Positions 1-5,871 of a DNA stretch of 5,994 nt are shown here, one piece after another. The notes under the pieces are model-generated. The model was not told the DNA's origin, made no database searches, and saw only the letters and a list, made by a program, of their open reading frames with translations. The DNA is from G963664225 sp964538065 (GTDB lineage: Bacteria; Verrucomicrobiota; Verrucomicrobiia; Limisphaerales; UBA1319), in the NCBI GenBank assembly GCA_964538065.1, contig CAZIDG010000173.1, forward strand, positions 1 through 5,994, in the 5' to 3' direction. Position numbers and translations under genes: made by a program. The stretch's first letter is position 1; each line of letters begins with the position of its first letter.

Positions 1-127
1 GGGCGTACCCGTGATTGAGCAGCCAGCACAAATCGCCCACAGCCTGCCGCATGCCGTCGCAGGCCTGCGGGGCAAAGAGCTGGGCATCCTCCGGGGCGGG
101 CCCGCGATGTTGTCGCTTGTCGGCCAT
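1..127 (-). CDS. DUF434-type protein, N-terminal 42 residues (runs off left edge)
   Basis: Reading the minus strand from an ATG at 127 gives an uninterrupted 42-codon frame to the edge of the window. It begins MADKRQHRGPAPEDAQLF and continues to DLCWLLNHGYA. From memory, the order of elements (a basic K/R-x-H-R-G start, a P-x-D-x-x-L-F segment, a helix, then D-L-x-W-L-L-x-x-G-Y-A) is the usual N-terminal layout of DUF434 proteins, in which an L-V-G-D-R-Y type motif would follow outside the window. The biochemical role of DUF434 is not established, so none is assigned. The start fits the family's short N-terminus, although there is only a run of G directly before the ATG and no good ribosome-binding site. 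The gene is divergent from the transposase remnant and is probably resident rather than part of the AT-rich insert. Confidence 0.72.
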   Translation of the reverse strand, partial: MADKRQHRGPAPEDAQLFAPQACDGMRQAVGDLCWLLNHGYA

Positions 128-198
128 GCCCCAATGTGGACCCGTTGCAAGAGATTCGGAAGGCTGTTTTTTAAGGGCGTGGGATGCGATCCAAATAT

Positions 199-223
199 CC
201 GATCGGTGGTTAAAACATGTTTT
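199..223. repeat. Paired short palindromes in intergenic DNA
   Basis: CCGATCGG (199-206) is a perfect 8-bp palindrome. It is followed by AAAACATGTTTT (212-223), a perfect 12-bp palindrome. They lie about 75-95 bases upstream of the DUF434-type start, between that gene and the tandem units at 227-253. A dimeric regulator site is possible, but palindromes of this length also arise by chance in AT-rich DNA, and no second copy of the 12-mer was noticed in the window. Confidence 0.3.
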
Positions 224-226
224 TAG

Positions 227-253
227 CCGCAAAGAGGCGCAAGAAGCGCAAAA
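227..253. repeat. Three 9-bp tandem units, CGCAA-R-A type
   Basis: The units are CCGCAAAGA (227-235), GGCGCAAGA (236-244) and AGCGCAAAA (245-253). They share the core CGCAA followed by purines and sit in a non-coding stretch beside the transposase remnant. Degenerate arrays of CGCAAAGA-like words are common in the intergenic DNA of several environmental phyla, including the PVC group. Their function is unknown, and they may simply be dispersed repeat debris. Confidence 0.5.
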
Positions 254-281
254 AGAGCGGTTTTAAAATACGCCGTGCAGG

Positions 282-482
282 AGTGCCGGGTACAGGCGAT
301 GCCTGGACAACGTGATGGTCGAACGACTGTGGCGCACGGGCAAATACGAGCATGTCTATTTGCACGATTACGGAACAGTACCGGCGTTGCGGGAGGGGTT
401 ACGGGAGTTCTTCCCCTTCTACAACGAACGGCGATGAAATCAAGGGCTTGCCAACCGGACGCCCTTGGAGGTATTAACAAGT
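282..482 (+). pseudogene. IS3-family transposase, C-terminal remnant
   Basis: In the frame of position 306 the DNA reads RRCLDNVMVERLWRTGKYEH, then VYLHDYGTVPALREGL, then a FFPFYNERR segment, a TGA stop at 435-437, and NQGLPNRTPLEVLTS. This is the end of the DDE integrase domain of IS3-family transposases, whose intact form reads roughly D-N-x-x-x-E-R-L-W-R ... Y-L-H-D-Y ... F-Y-N-x-E-R-x-H-Q-x-L-x-x-R-T-P-x-E-V. The E of VERLWR aligns with the catalytic glutamate. The first two aspartates and the whole N-terminal half are missing, and a residue is lost and a stop gained at the conserved FYN-ER-HQ block, so it cannot be active. No inverted repeats or target duplication could be identified with confidence. 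The real right end may lie a little beyond 482. Confidence 0.8.
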
Positions 483-547
483 GATCCTAAAACGAATCCA
501 AGAGAAATCCGATTTGACCCACAGATCCCTATTCTCCTTGGTTCAAG

Positions 548-724
548 ATGGAAAATACAGCAGGACAAGTTACTAACATAAATTCAATACAAACTGCTCC
601 AAAAGAGGGGGAGCACCTCATTATCCATAATTTTATCGATCGAATATTGATTGAGGATGTGCTTTCCAATTTAGCGGCGAAGAATTTGCCGAAAGTTGAA
701 CCATACAATCCCCAGCCCAAATGA
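548..724 (+). CDS. Small 58-residue ORF directly upstream of the HEPN-like gene
   Basis: ATG at 548 opens a 58-codon frame that ends TGA at 722-724. The next gene's ATG follows after a single base (TGA-A-ATG), which suggests translational coupling or reinitiation. The product starts MENTAGQVTNIN, has a central helix-forming stretch (HLIIHNFIDRILIEDVLSNL) and ends in a proline-rich VEPYNPQPK tail. No signal peptide, membrane segment or known motif is visible, and I do not recognise it. Base composition is AT-rich like the following gene and unlike the GC-rich genes further right. No Shine-Dalgarno sequence precedes the ATG. Alternatives are a chance open frame, a 5' leader, or the remnant of an N-terminal extension separated from the large gene by a frameshift. 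The coupling geometry and shared composition favour a real small gene, at moderate confidence. Confidence 0.42.
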   Translation: MENTAGQVTNINSIQTAPKEGEHLIIHNFIDRILIEDVLSNLAAKNLPKVEPYNPQPK

Positions 725-725
725 A

Positions 726-2378
726 ATGAAACCCACCGATCTAATGAAACACATCGACTGGCTTCAGCACAAAGACATTCGCGCCGATTTAGCGTGCGAC
801 AACGTGATAAATCCTTGGTTTCCAGCGTATTATTCCACGGAGTCAGCGGACTGCCACTTGACGTATTTTTCTGCTCTCGTTCCGCTGGCACTGGTCCCAA
901 ACCTTGTGAAGAACTCTGACGGCTGGGATATCAGCATTGGCGACGGCGGACCATTAGTGTGGACAAGTTGGTCAGGCGATGTTGCAAAGCACTCATACTA
1001 TGCATTTGGGAACGACAAAGGCTTCGAGCCTCTTGTTATTCATCGATATTTTCATGGGATGCGAGACGATTTCATAGAAATCGTTCAGGAGTTCCGCCTT
1101 TATTTCAATTTATATCCGGAACCGTCTAAAAAACGATTTCTGCTCATTGATTCGAATGGCGATGAATCAGAAGCTGCAAAATATGGTGAGGACTTCTTTT
1201 ATATACGAACCGACTTGGTGCTGAAGTTCTGTGCTGTGAAGCAGATGGCGTTGGCCATCTATGTAAGCAGCAATCGATACAGCACGAAAACGTTGGTAGA
1301 ACTTGGACTTAAGGACACACGCACGAATCACGAGGGCTCAAGACATGAATACTTCCTCTCTGTGATTGCCAATGACCCCATTTATAAGAATGAGTATTTA
1401 ACATGCGGCAGCATCATTGGAAAGAAATACGTGCTGCCAGGATCGAGGCCCACCGAAAAGGACGAAAAGCCCGAAAACTATCAAGACTTCATTATTGGTA
1501 CTGACGAAGTGGGAAAACAAGTTCGCCACACATGTAATCCAGAGAAGCTGTCAAATAATTTCGGAATGAGGCCGAATGCGCCGCACTATCTGACACCTGT
1601 TTTCTTCCGCGTTGACGTTCTCAGAAAATACTACGAAGAACCCGGAAAGTATTCTGTCGAGGATGGCTACCTCCGCTGCGGTAGCTTGTGGGGATTGCGA
1701 ATGGACAACGACCACACTGAATACGTCATCGTCTTTCTTGGAGATTTGGGCCGCGATCTTTCCGAGACTGAAAGGAATTACTGGTTGAGTTTCAATATTG
1801 CACCCGAGGGTCGCGGGATCAGTGAAACCACTTTTAAACGGGGGTTTTTAGGTGAATTTGCCGACCCCATGAAACCTGACCTCGTATTCAAGCGTGAATA
1901 CAAATACTTCAATCGGGATTTCTACAAATCGAACGGTTGGAACTTTTTTCTGCCGCTTCATCATGACGATATGCATTTTCTAACTGGTCTTCGTCTTCTC
2001 TCGAAGGACAATCAGGCAGAGTTCGATCCCCAGCTTATCGCGCTGACGAAAGTCTTGGTCGATTCGCTTAATGAGAAAGAAATCGCCACTCAACTCACAA
2101 CCTTGGCGGCAAATGAAAAGGGCATTACGAAGCTGGAGAAGTTCTTTATCAAACATGGCGCACGCGGTTACGAACCACACATAAAGTTCCTGCGCGTTCT
2201 CCAAGATTTGCGATCAAAGTCGGCGGCTCACCGTAAAGGCAACAGCTACGAGAAACTGATTGAGGAAATGCAATTGGCAGACGAAGGACAGCAAAAAGCC
2301 TTTTCAAAACTATTAACTGCCGGATGTGAACTTATCCGATATCTCCGTACCACTCTACTTCCGAATGCCAAGACCTGA
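726..2378 (+). CDS. Large protein of unknown family with C-terminal HEPN-like R-x5-H motif
   Basis: The product is 550 residues from the ATG at 726. That start is chosen because it follows the preceding stop by one base. The frame is open back to a TTG at 696, and another ATG lies at 744. I cannot name the family. Residues 1-350 look like a globular soluble domain with conspicuous blocks: WLQHKDIRADL (12-22), NPWFPAYYSTESADCHLTYF (29-48), EPLVIHRYFHGMRDDFIEIV (101-120) and EFRLYFNLY (122-130). The C-terminal third is rich in predicted helices and contains VLQDLRSKSAAHRKG. Its R496 and H502 form an R-x5-H pair within the spacing used by HEPN ribonucleases, preceded by the usual L-x-x-L-R helix. 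No signal peptide or membrane segment is seen, so it is probably cytosolic. The gene is much more AT-rich than its right-hand neighbours and sits beside a transposase remnant, which points to horizontal acquisition. A defence or toxin role by RNA cleavage is inferred from the motif and context only. Confidence 0.8.
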   Translation: MKPTDLMKHIDWLQHKDIRADLACDNVINPWFPAYYSTESADCHLTYFSALVPLALVPNLVKNSDGWDISIGDGGPLVWTSWSGDVAKHSYYAFGNDKGFEPLVIHRYFHGMRDDFIEIVQEFRLYFNLYPEPSKKRFLLIDSNGDESEAAKYGEDFFYIRTDLVLKFCAVKQMALAIYVSSNRYSTKTLVELGLKDTRTNHEGSRHEYFLSVIANDPIYKNEYLTCGSIIGKKYVLPGSRPTEKDEKPENYQDFIIGTDEVGKQVRHTCNPEKLSNNFGMRPNAPHYLTPVFFRVDVLRKYYEEPGKYSVEDGYLRCGSLWGLRMDNDHTEYVIVFLGDLGRDLSETERNYWLSFNIAPEGRGISETTFKRGFLGEFADPMKPDLVFKREYKYFNRDFYKSNGWNFFLPLHHDDMHFLTGLRLLSKDNQAEFDPQLIALTKVLVDSLNEKEIATQLTTLAANEKGITKLEKFFIKHGARGYEPHIKFLRVLQDLRSKSAAHRKGNSYEKLIEEMQLADEGQQKAFSKLLTAGCELIRYLRTTLLPNAKT

Positions 2379-2431
2379 TTTCGATTTTTAATGACTTGCA
2401 GGTATCGGCGGATGGGGGAGATTGGGGGGAT
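2379..2431. other. Composition boundary and leader of the secreted-protein gene
   Basis: This is the 53-base gap between the AT-rich gene and the GC-rich secreted-protein gene. It starts AT-rich (around ATTTTTAATGAC) and turns into purine-rich DNA with GGGGGAG at 2414-2420 and GGGGGGA at 2424-2430 just before the ATG at 2432. Either run could serve as ribosome-binding sequence. No hairpin terminator follows the upstream gene, so readthrough is possible. The change in composition marks one edge of the suspected insert. Confidence 0.35.
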
Positions 2432-3982
2432 ATGAAAGGAGTCATGGCTGTTTTGTTCACGGTTTTTGTGGCTGTTGCCGGGATGGGCGTTGGAGACGTC
2501 CTGGGCGCCACGCCGGTATCTTCCACTCCTGCGAAACCGGGCATCGCCACGAACGCCGCGGCGGTCCGGCCGGCGTGTCCGGCGGGGTGGACGGCGTTTC
2601 AGAATCCCCTGATCGGCATGCAGGCCCACGTGCCCACCAACTATTGGGTGAGGCTGCGCGGCGGCACGATGCTGACGGTGGAGAAGCAGGAGCATCCGGA
2701 CACGCTGGCGTTTCTCCTGCCGTTCAAGCCCAAGGCGGGCGTGAAGGCGGCGGAAATCGCGGAGCGTTTCAACCAGTTCGTGGCGGAGTCGGAGCCGCGC
2801 TTCAAGGCCCAGGTGGCGCCGGGGGGCGCGCCCGACCTGGCGCGGGCGGACTTCAAGAGCGCGGTGGGGGATCGACCGGTGGAGGGCAAGTATTCGATCA
2901 TCGTGGCCGCGGGCGGCACCATGGCCTACGTCATCGGCGTGATGGCGCCGGAGGGCCAGCTTGCGAAGGAGCTGCCCACGCTCAAGCAGATTGCGGGCAG
3001 CTTCGCCTTCGTGCCGCCCCAGGGCAAATGGGTCGATTACCAGTCCCCCGCGGGCGGGTTCACCATGACCGTGCCCCAGGGGTGGACCGTGGAGAGCGGC
3101 GATGGCCAGAGCGGCAAGGACAATATCGACTGGGCGGCCAGGGACCCGAAGAATCCCTTGAGCCGGGCGTTCCAATACTGCCCGCGCTACTGCTCGCCGG
3201 CATTGATGCAGGACGTGCTGCACCAGATTCGCGGGTATCAGCCAGGCCAGTTCCAGAGTCATGAACAGCTCACCACGCACGCGCTGGGACAGATTTCGCA
3301 GGATGTCCAGTTGCTCAAATTCACCGTGAACCAGCCGTTGACCCAACTGGTCCGCAAGATGAACGAGCGGGTTTCCCAACTGCTGGCCGGGCTGGGCGCG
3401 GGGCGGATGGATGTGACGGTGTACGATTGCCTGGCGCGGGCGCGTGTGGACGGCAAGCCCGTGCTGGTGGCGTTTGTGAGCGGCATCCAGACGATGGCCC
3501 TGCAGGGCGGCTTTTCGGGCACGCTCATGGATTACAGCGCCACGCTGCGCGGCTGGTGCGCCGAGCCGGGGCAGTTCGTGGCCGATTCCCCCGTGCTCGA
3601 GAAGGTCTGCGCCTCGATGCAGCTCACCCCCGCGTTCATCCAGCGGATCGTCAAGGGCAACGAGCACGCGTCCCGCACCATCCGCGAGACCTACGATTAC
3701 ATGAACAAGATCGACGACCAGATCCGCCAAAGCCGCTGGGACACCATGGACGCCATTGCCGAGATGCGCTACGACTTCATGCGCGACACCGGCGGCTATG
3801 TAAACGAATCCACCGGCCGCATCGAGCAGATCGCGCCGGAGAAGGTCGTCAAAAACAGCCACGGCGAACTGGTCTCACGGGAGGAGGTCGAACGCGGTGT
3901 GAGCCCCGACAGCGCGACCGTGCTGCGCGACGCCCATTCCGCCGACTACATGCGCGGTGTGTATGGGCGGATTGAGTTTTAA
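2432..3982 (+). CDS. Exported protein with two PsbP/Mog1-like segments and helical tail
   Basis: The product is 516 residues from the ATG at 2432. A start at 2396 is open, but it would put 12 hydrophilic residues before the signal peptide. The N-terminus MKGVMAVLFTVFVAVAGMGV followed by GDVLGA is a typical Sec signal with likely cleavage near A26. Residues about 54-195 form one segment (FQNPLIGMQAHVPTNYW through a conserved-type KQIAGSFAFV end). Residues about 200-400 start a second with DYQSPAGGFTMTVPQGWTV, the edge-strand pattern of PsbP/Mog1-like folds. Four cysteines at 250, 254, 333 and 376 could form disulfides outside the cytoplasm. Residues 405-516 are mostly helical (MNKIDDQIRQSRWDTMDAIA), then GGYVNESTGRIEQI and a terminal YMRGVYGRIEF. 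That tail resembles the C-terminal YV-x-x-x-TG module of several uncharacterised exported bacterial proteins. The function is unknown. GC-rich codon use marks it as a resident gene. Confidence 0.82.
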   Translation: MKGVMAVLFTVFVAVAGMGVGDVLGATPVSSTPAKPGIATNAAAVRPACPAGWTAFQNPLIGMQAHVPTNYWVRLRGGTMLTVEKQEHPDTLAFLLPFKPKAGVKAAEIAERFNQFVAESEPRFKAQVAPGGAPDLARADFKSAVGDRPVEGKYSIIVAAGGTMAYVIGVMAPEGQLAKELPTLKQIAGSFAFVPPQGKWVDYQSPAGGFTMTVPQGWTVESGDGQSGKDNIDWAARDPKNPLSRAFQYCPRYCSPALMQDVLHQIRGYQPGQFQSHEQLTTHALGQISQDVQLLKFTVNQPLTQLVRKMNERVSQLLAGLGAGRMDVTVYDCLARARVDGKPVLVAFVSGIQTMALQGGFSGTLMDYSATLRGWCAEPGQFVADSPVLEKVCASMQLTPAFIQRIVKGNEHASRTIRETYDYMNKIDDQIRQSRWDTMDAIAEMRYDFMRDTGGYVNESTGRIEQIAPEKVVKNSHGELVSREEVERGVSPDSATVLRDAHSADYMRGVYGRIEF

Positions 3983-3985
3983 AAG

Positions 3986-4005
3986 GCGGGGAGACGCGTC
4001 CCCGC
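3986..4005 (-). terminator. Hairpin between convergent genes, terminator-like on the minus strand
   Basis: GCGGGGA (3986-3992) and TCCCCGC (3999-4005) form a perfect 7-bp GC-rich stem around a six-base loop. On the minus strand it starts 8 bases after the stop of the HAD gene and is followed by CTTTTAAAA, a short U run fitting intrinsic termination. On the plus strand it lies 4 bases after the stop of the exported-protein gene but lacks a following T run, so termination in that direction would be weaker. Confidence 0.5.
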
Positions 4006-4012
4006 AGGCGGC

Positions 4013-4675
4013 TCAAGCCAAGACGCCCAGTTCATCCAGGTAGGTGTGAAGCTCGGCGGCGTCGCGAAACACGCGGAACGCGCCCGCGCGGATCAATTCA
4101 TCATCGCCATAGCCGCCGCTCAGGAGGCCGATGCTCAGCATGCCCGCCCGGCGCGCGGCCATCAAATCCCAGACCGCATCCCCGACCACGTAACAATCGG
4201 TCACCTTCACGCCCAGGCGTTCCTGGCATTCCAGGAACAAGTCGGGCTCGGGCTTGGCGCGCGCCACATCGCCGCGCTCGACCACGACCGTTTCCGGCCC
4301 CACGCCCAGGGCCTCGAGCGACGAGTTGATGTGGGGGCGCTGGTTGGACGTGGCGATGCCGTGGGCGATTTGCTCCGCGCGCAGGAACGCCAGCAGCTCG
4401 ACCGCACCCGGCAGCGGACGTGGAGCAGGCAGGAACTTGTGAAACAGGGCGGCGTGGCGCTCATCCAGCGCCTTCAACTGCTCCATGGTGATGGTGTGAC
4501 CCAGCTCGCGCATCACCGCGCGCTTGAACAAGCCGCCGCTCATGCCCATGCGGCGGTGGAGCCGCCAGCCATCGATGGGCATCCCCTCCTCCGCAAAGGC
4601 CAGTTGCCACGCCAGCACATGCGCATAGACCGAATCCACCAGCGTCCCGTCCAGGTCGAAGATCAAGCCTTTCAT
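4013..4675 (-). CDS. HAD-superfamily phosphatase (phosphoglycolate phosphatase/beta-phosphoglucomutase-like)
   Basis: The product is 220 residues from the ATG at 4675. An upstream in-frame ATG would add 12 residues before the canonical start, because HAD proteins of this class begin almost directly with motif I. Motif I is FDLDGTLVDS, with nucleophile D7 and acid/base D9. A helical cap (about 15-85) of the C1 type follows. Motif II is ATSNQ (108-112), the motif III lysine is K141 in RAKPEPDLF, and motif IV is GDAVWDLMAARRAG with D166 and D170 as Mg2+ ligands. All catalytic residues are present, so it should be an active cytosolic phosphohydrolase or phosphomutase acting on a small phosphorylated metabolite. 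The substrate cannot be read from sequence. The gene stands alone, convergent with the exported-protein gene and shut off by the hairpin at 3986-4005. Confidence 0.92.
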   Translation of the reverse strand: MKGLIFDLDGTLVDSVYAHVLAWQLAFAEEGMPIDGWRLHRRMGMSGGLFKRAVMRELGHTITMEQLKALDERHAALFHKFLPAPRPLPGAVELLAFLRAEQIAHGIATSNQRPHINSSLEALGVGPETVVVERGDVARAKPEPDLFLECQERLGVKVTDCYVVGDAVWDLMAARRAGMLSIGLLSGGYGDDELIRAGAFRVFRDAAELHTYLDELGVLA

Positions 4676-4916
4676 CAAGAGTACGATACCATGCGCAGGC
4701 CTTGATTGCACGCGGGAGCATGAATCTACATGGGGGAGAATAAGGCCAAAGGGGCTGCAAGAAGGCGTAACAGTTATGGTTCGTGCAATGAAGTAATTAT
4801 TACGGATTGGCCTGGGCCTTCATGGTGCATGGGGTGGATCGGTGTCATGTGCCAAGCTGTTGTCACACGCGAGACCCAGCCTTAAGGAACACTTGGATTG
4901 ATCGGGAGGGAAAACA
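4676..4916. other. Intergenic region with no supported gene
   Basis: These 241 bases lie between the SDR stop and the HAD start, both on the minus strand. Both ends of any open frame here are short and without recognisable product. The palindrome GTAATTATTAC occurs at 4793-4803 in an otherwise mixed-composition stretch, about 120 bases upstream of the HAD start, and could be part of its control region. No convincing -35/-10 pair with proper spacing and no terminator hairpin after the SDR gene was found by eye. Confidence 0.5.
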
Positions 4917-5855
4917 TCACAAGGTGTTGAGTCCCTCAACAAGGGTGCGGTATTTGAGGGCAGGCAACAATTCCCGGCGCATGCGCGTGGTGTCGCCATA
5001 ATAGGAGACTCTCCCAATATCAATAAAGTCCCGCGTCAGTGGCGACACCGAACCCGTGAGATGCGAGAATTTCTCGCAAAGCCATGCAGCAGTATAGATC
5101 AGTCCCAATGGCATGATGATTGGTTTGTGGCAGCCCCATTGTTGACATGCCAGGGAGAGGAATTCCTGGAGTGTGTATCGGCCCTCGTCTCCCACATGAT
5201 AGATACCCGTGGCGGACTCCAGGGAAATGGCCGATGTGCATGCGGCGCAGAAGTCCTCTGTGGAGATGAGATGAATTTGTGTGGATTCCCGCCAGACACC
5301 GAGCAGATGATGTTTCGCCAGCCAGTGGGCAGCTTCAATCATAAGAATGCCACGCCCATAGACCATGCCAACCCGAAGAGACACCGGATTTTTGACCTTG
5401 GCAAAAAGATACCGTTCCTCCTCCAATCGCGTCCGGGCGTGATGCGAAATGGGTGTCTGATCCAGTCTCCCGGTCGCGGGAGCATCAAACGAAGTCGGTC
5501 CCTCGACATGGGGAAAGCTGATGAGGATGATCCTTCGCACACCCGAAGCCTCTGCTGCATCCACCAGGTTCCGAAAATATCCGGTGTTTGTTACCGGCAA
5601 GAAACGGTTTGGATTGGCCCGAAAAAGGACACCAGCAAAATGAACGATTACATCGATGCCTGCAACAGCCTTGCTGAGTGTTTCGGGACGACCCAAATCG
5701 GCATGAACCACTTCAGAGCGCCCCGCCACGACCAGTTGCTCCGACACGTCGCGTCGATGGACCATGAGGCGCAGGACATGGGTGCCATGTTCCAAAAGGT
5801 GTCGCGCCAAAAAGCCGCCCAAGTTACCCGCCGCTCCAGTGATGAGAACCTTCAT
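4917..5855 (-). CDS. Atypical SDR: NAD(P)-dependent epimerase/dehydratase-like protein
   Basis: The product is 312 residues, close to the usual length of extended or atypical short-chain dehydrogenase/reductases. The Rossmann start is KVLITGAAGNLGGFL, with the glycine motif G7-x-x-G10-x-x-G13. It is followed by HADLGRPETL (51-60, the usual adenine-contacting D-L region), VHFAGV (71-76), NTGYFRNLVDAAEASGVRR (90-108) and LRVGMVYGRG (160-169). In place of the catalytic Y-x-x-x-K (normally like YGRSKLE) the sequence reads HARTRLE, so H139 and R143 occupy the Tyr and Lys positions. It may bind NAD(P) with altered chemistry or act as a sensor, as atypical SDRs can. The start is well supported by a perfect ribosome-binding site, and the gene follows the upstream glycoside hydrolase by 14 bases, implying an operon. 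Its GC content (about 50% in a sampled stretch) is below that of the central genes. Confidence 0.88.
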   Translation of the reverse strand: MKVLITGAAGNLGGFLARHLLEHGTHVLRLMVHRRDVSEQLVVAGRSEVVHADLGRPETLSKAVAGIDVIVHFAGVLFRANPNRFLPVTNTGYFRNLVDAAEASGVRRIILISFPHVEGPTSFDAPATGRLDQTPISHHARTRLEEERYLFAKVKNPVSLRVGMVYGRGILMIEAAHWLAKHHLLGVWRESTQIHLISTEDFCAACTSAISLESATGIYHVGDEGRYTLQEFLSLACQQWGCHKPIIMPLGLIYTAAWLCEKFSHLTGSVSPLTRDFIDIGRVSYYGDTTRMRRELLPALKYRTLVEGLNTL

Positions 5856-5861
5856 GGCACA

Positions 5862-5871
5862 TCACCTCCTT
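5862..5871 (-). promoter_or_regulatory. Perfect 10-base Shine-Dalgarno fused to upstream stop codon
   Basis: On the minus strand the junction reads TAAGGAGGTGATGTGCCATG. AAGGAGGTGA matches the full anti-Shine-Dalgarno end of 16S rRNA (TCACCTCCTT). Its first two bases are the last two of the upstream gene's TAA. GGAGG is 9 bases from the SDR ATG, a good spacing, which fixes the SDR start and supports terminating ribosomes loading directly on the SDR gene. Confidence 0.9.

Noticed and set aside
227..253. CRISPR array
   Set aside because: The units are 9 bases and contiguous without spacers, and no cas genes are present.
11..266. Two short plus-strand frames at the left edge
   Set aside because: They overlap the DUF434-type frame on the opposite strand and the repeat region, and their products show no family features.
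514..535. TTGACC with downstream TATTCT as a promoter for the small ORF
   Set aside because: The spacing is only about 10 bases, far from the usual 16-18, so it is not supported as a sigma-70 type promoter.
529..900. 123-codon minus-strand frame across the start of the AT-rich gene pair
   Set aside because: It opposes the better supported plus-strand genes and shows no recognisable motif or ribosome-binding site.
2246..3862. Long 538-codon open frame on the minus strand opposite the exported-protein gene
   Set aside because: Its product is a low-complexity run rich in H, R, A, G and L typical of the antisense of a GC-rich gene, whereas the plus-strand frame has a signal peptide and fold-like strand patterns.
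4046..4705. 219-codon plus-strand frame opposite the HAD gene
   Set aside because: It is rich in H, Q and R as expected of an antisense shadow, while the minus strand has all four HAD motifs.
4793..4803. GTAATTATTAC palindrome as an operator
   Set aside because: A single 11-base AT-rich palindrome with no second copy seen and no adjacent promoter is not enough to call a regulatory site.
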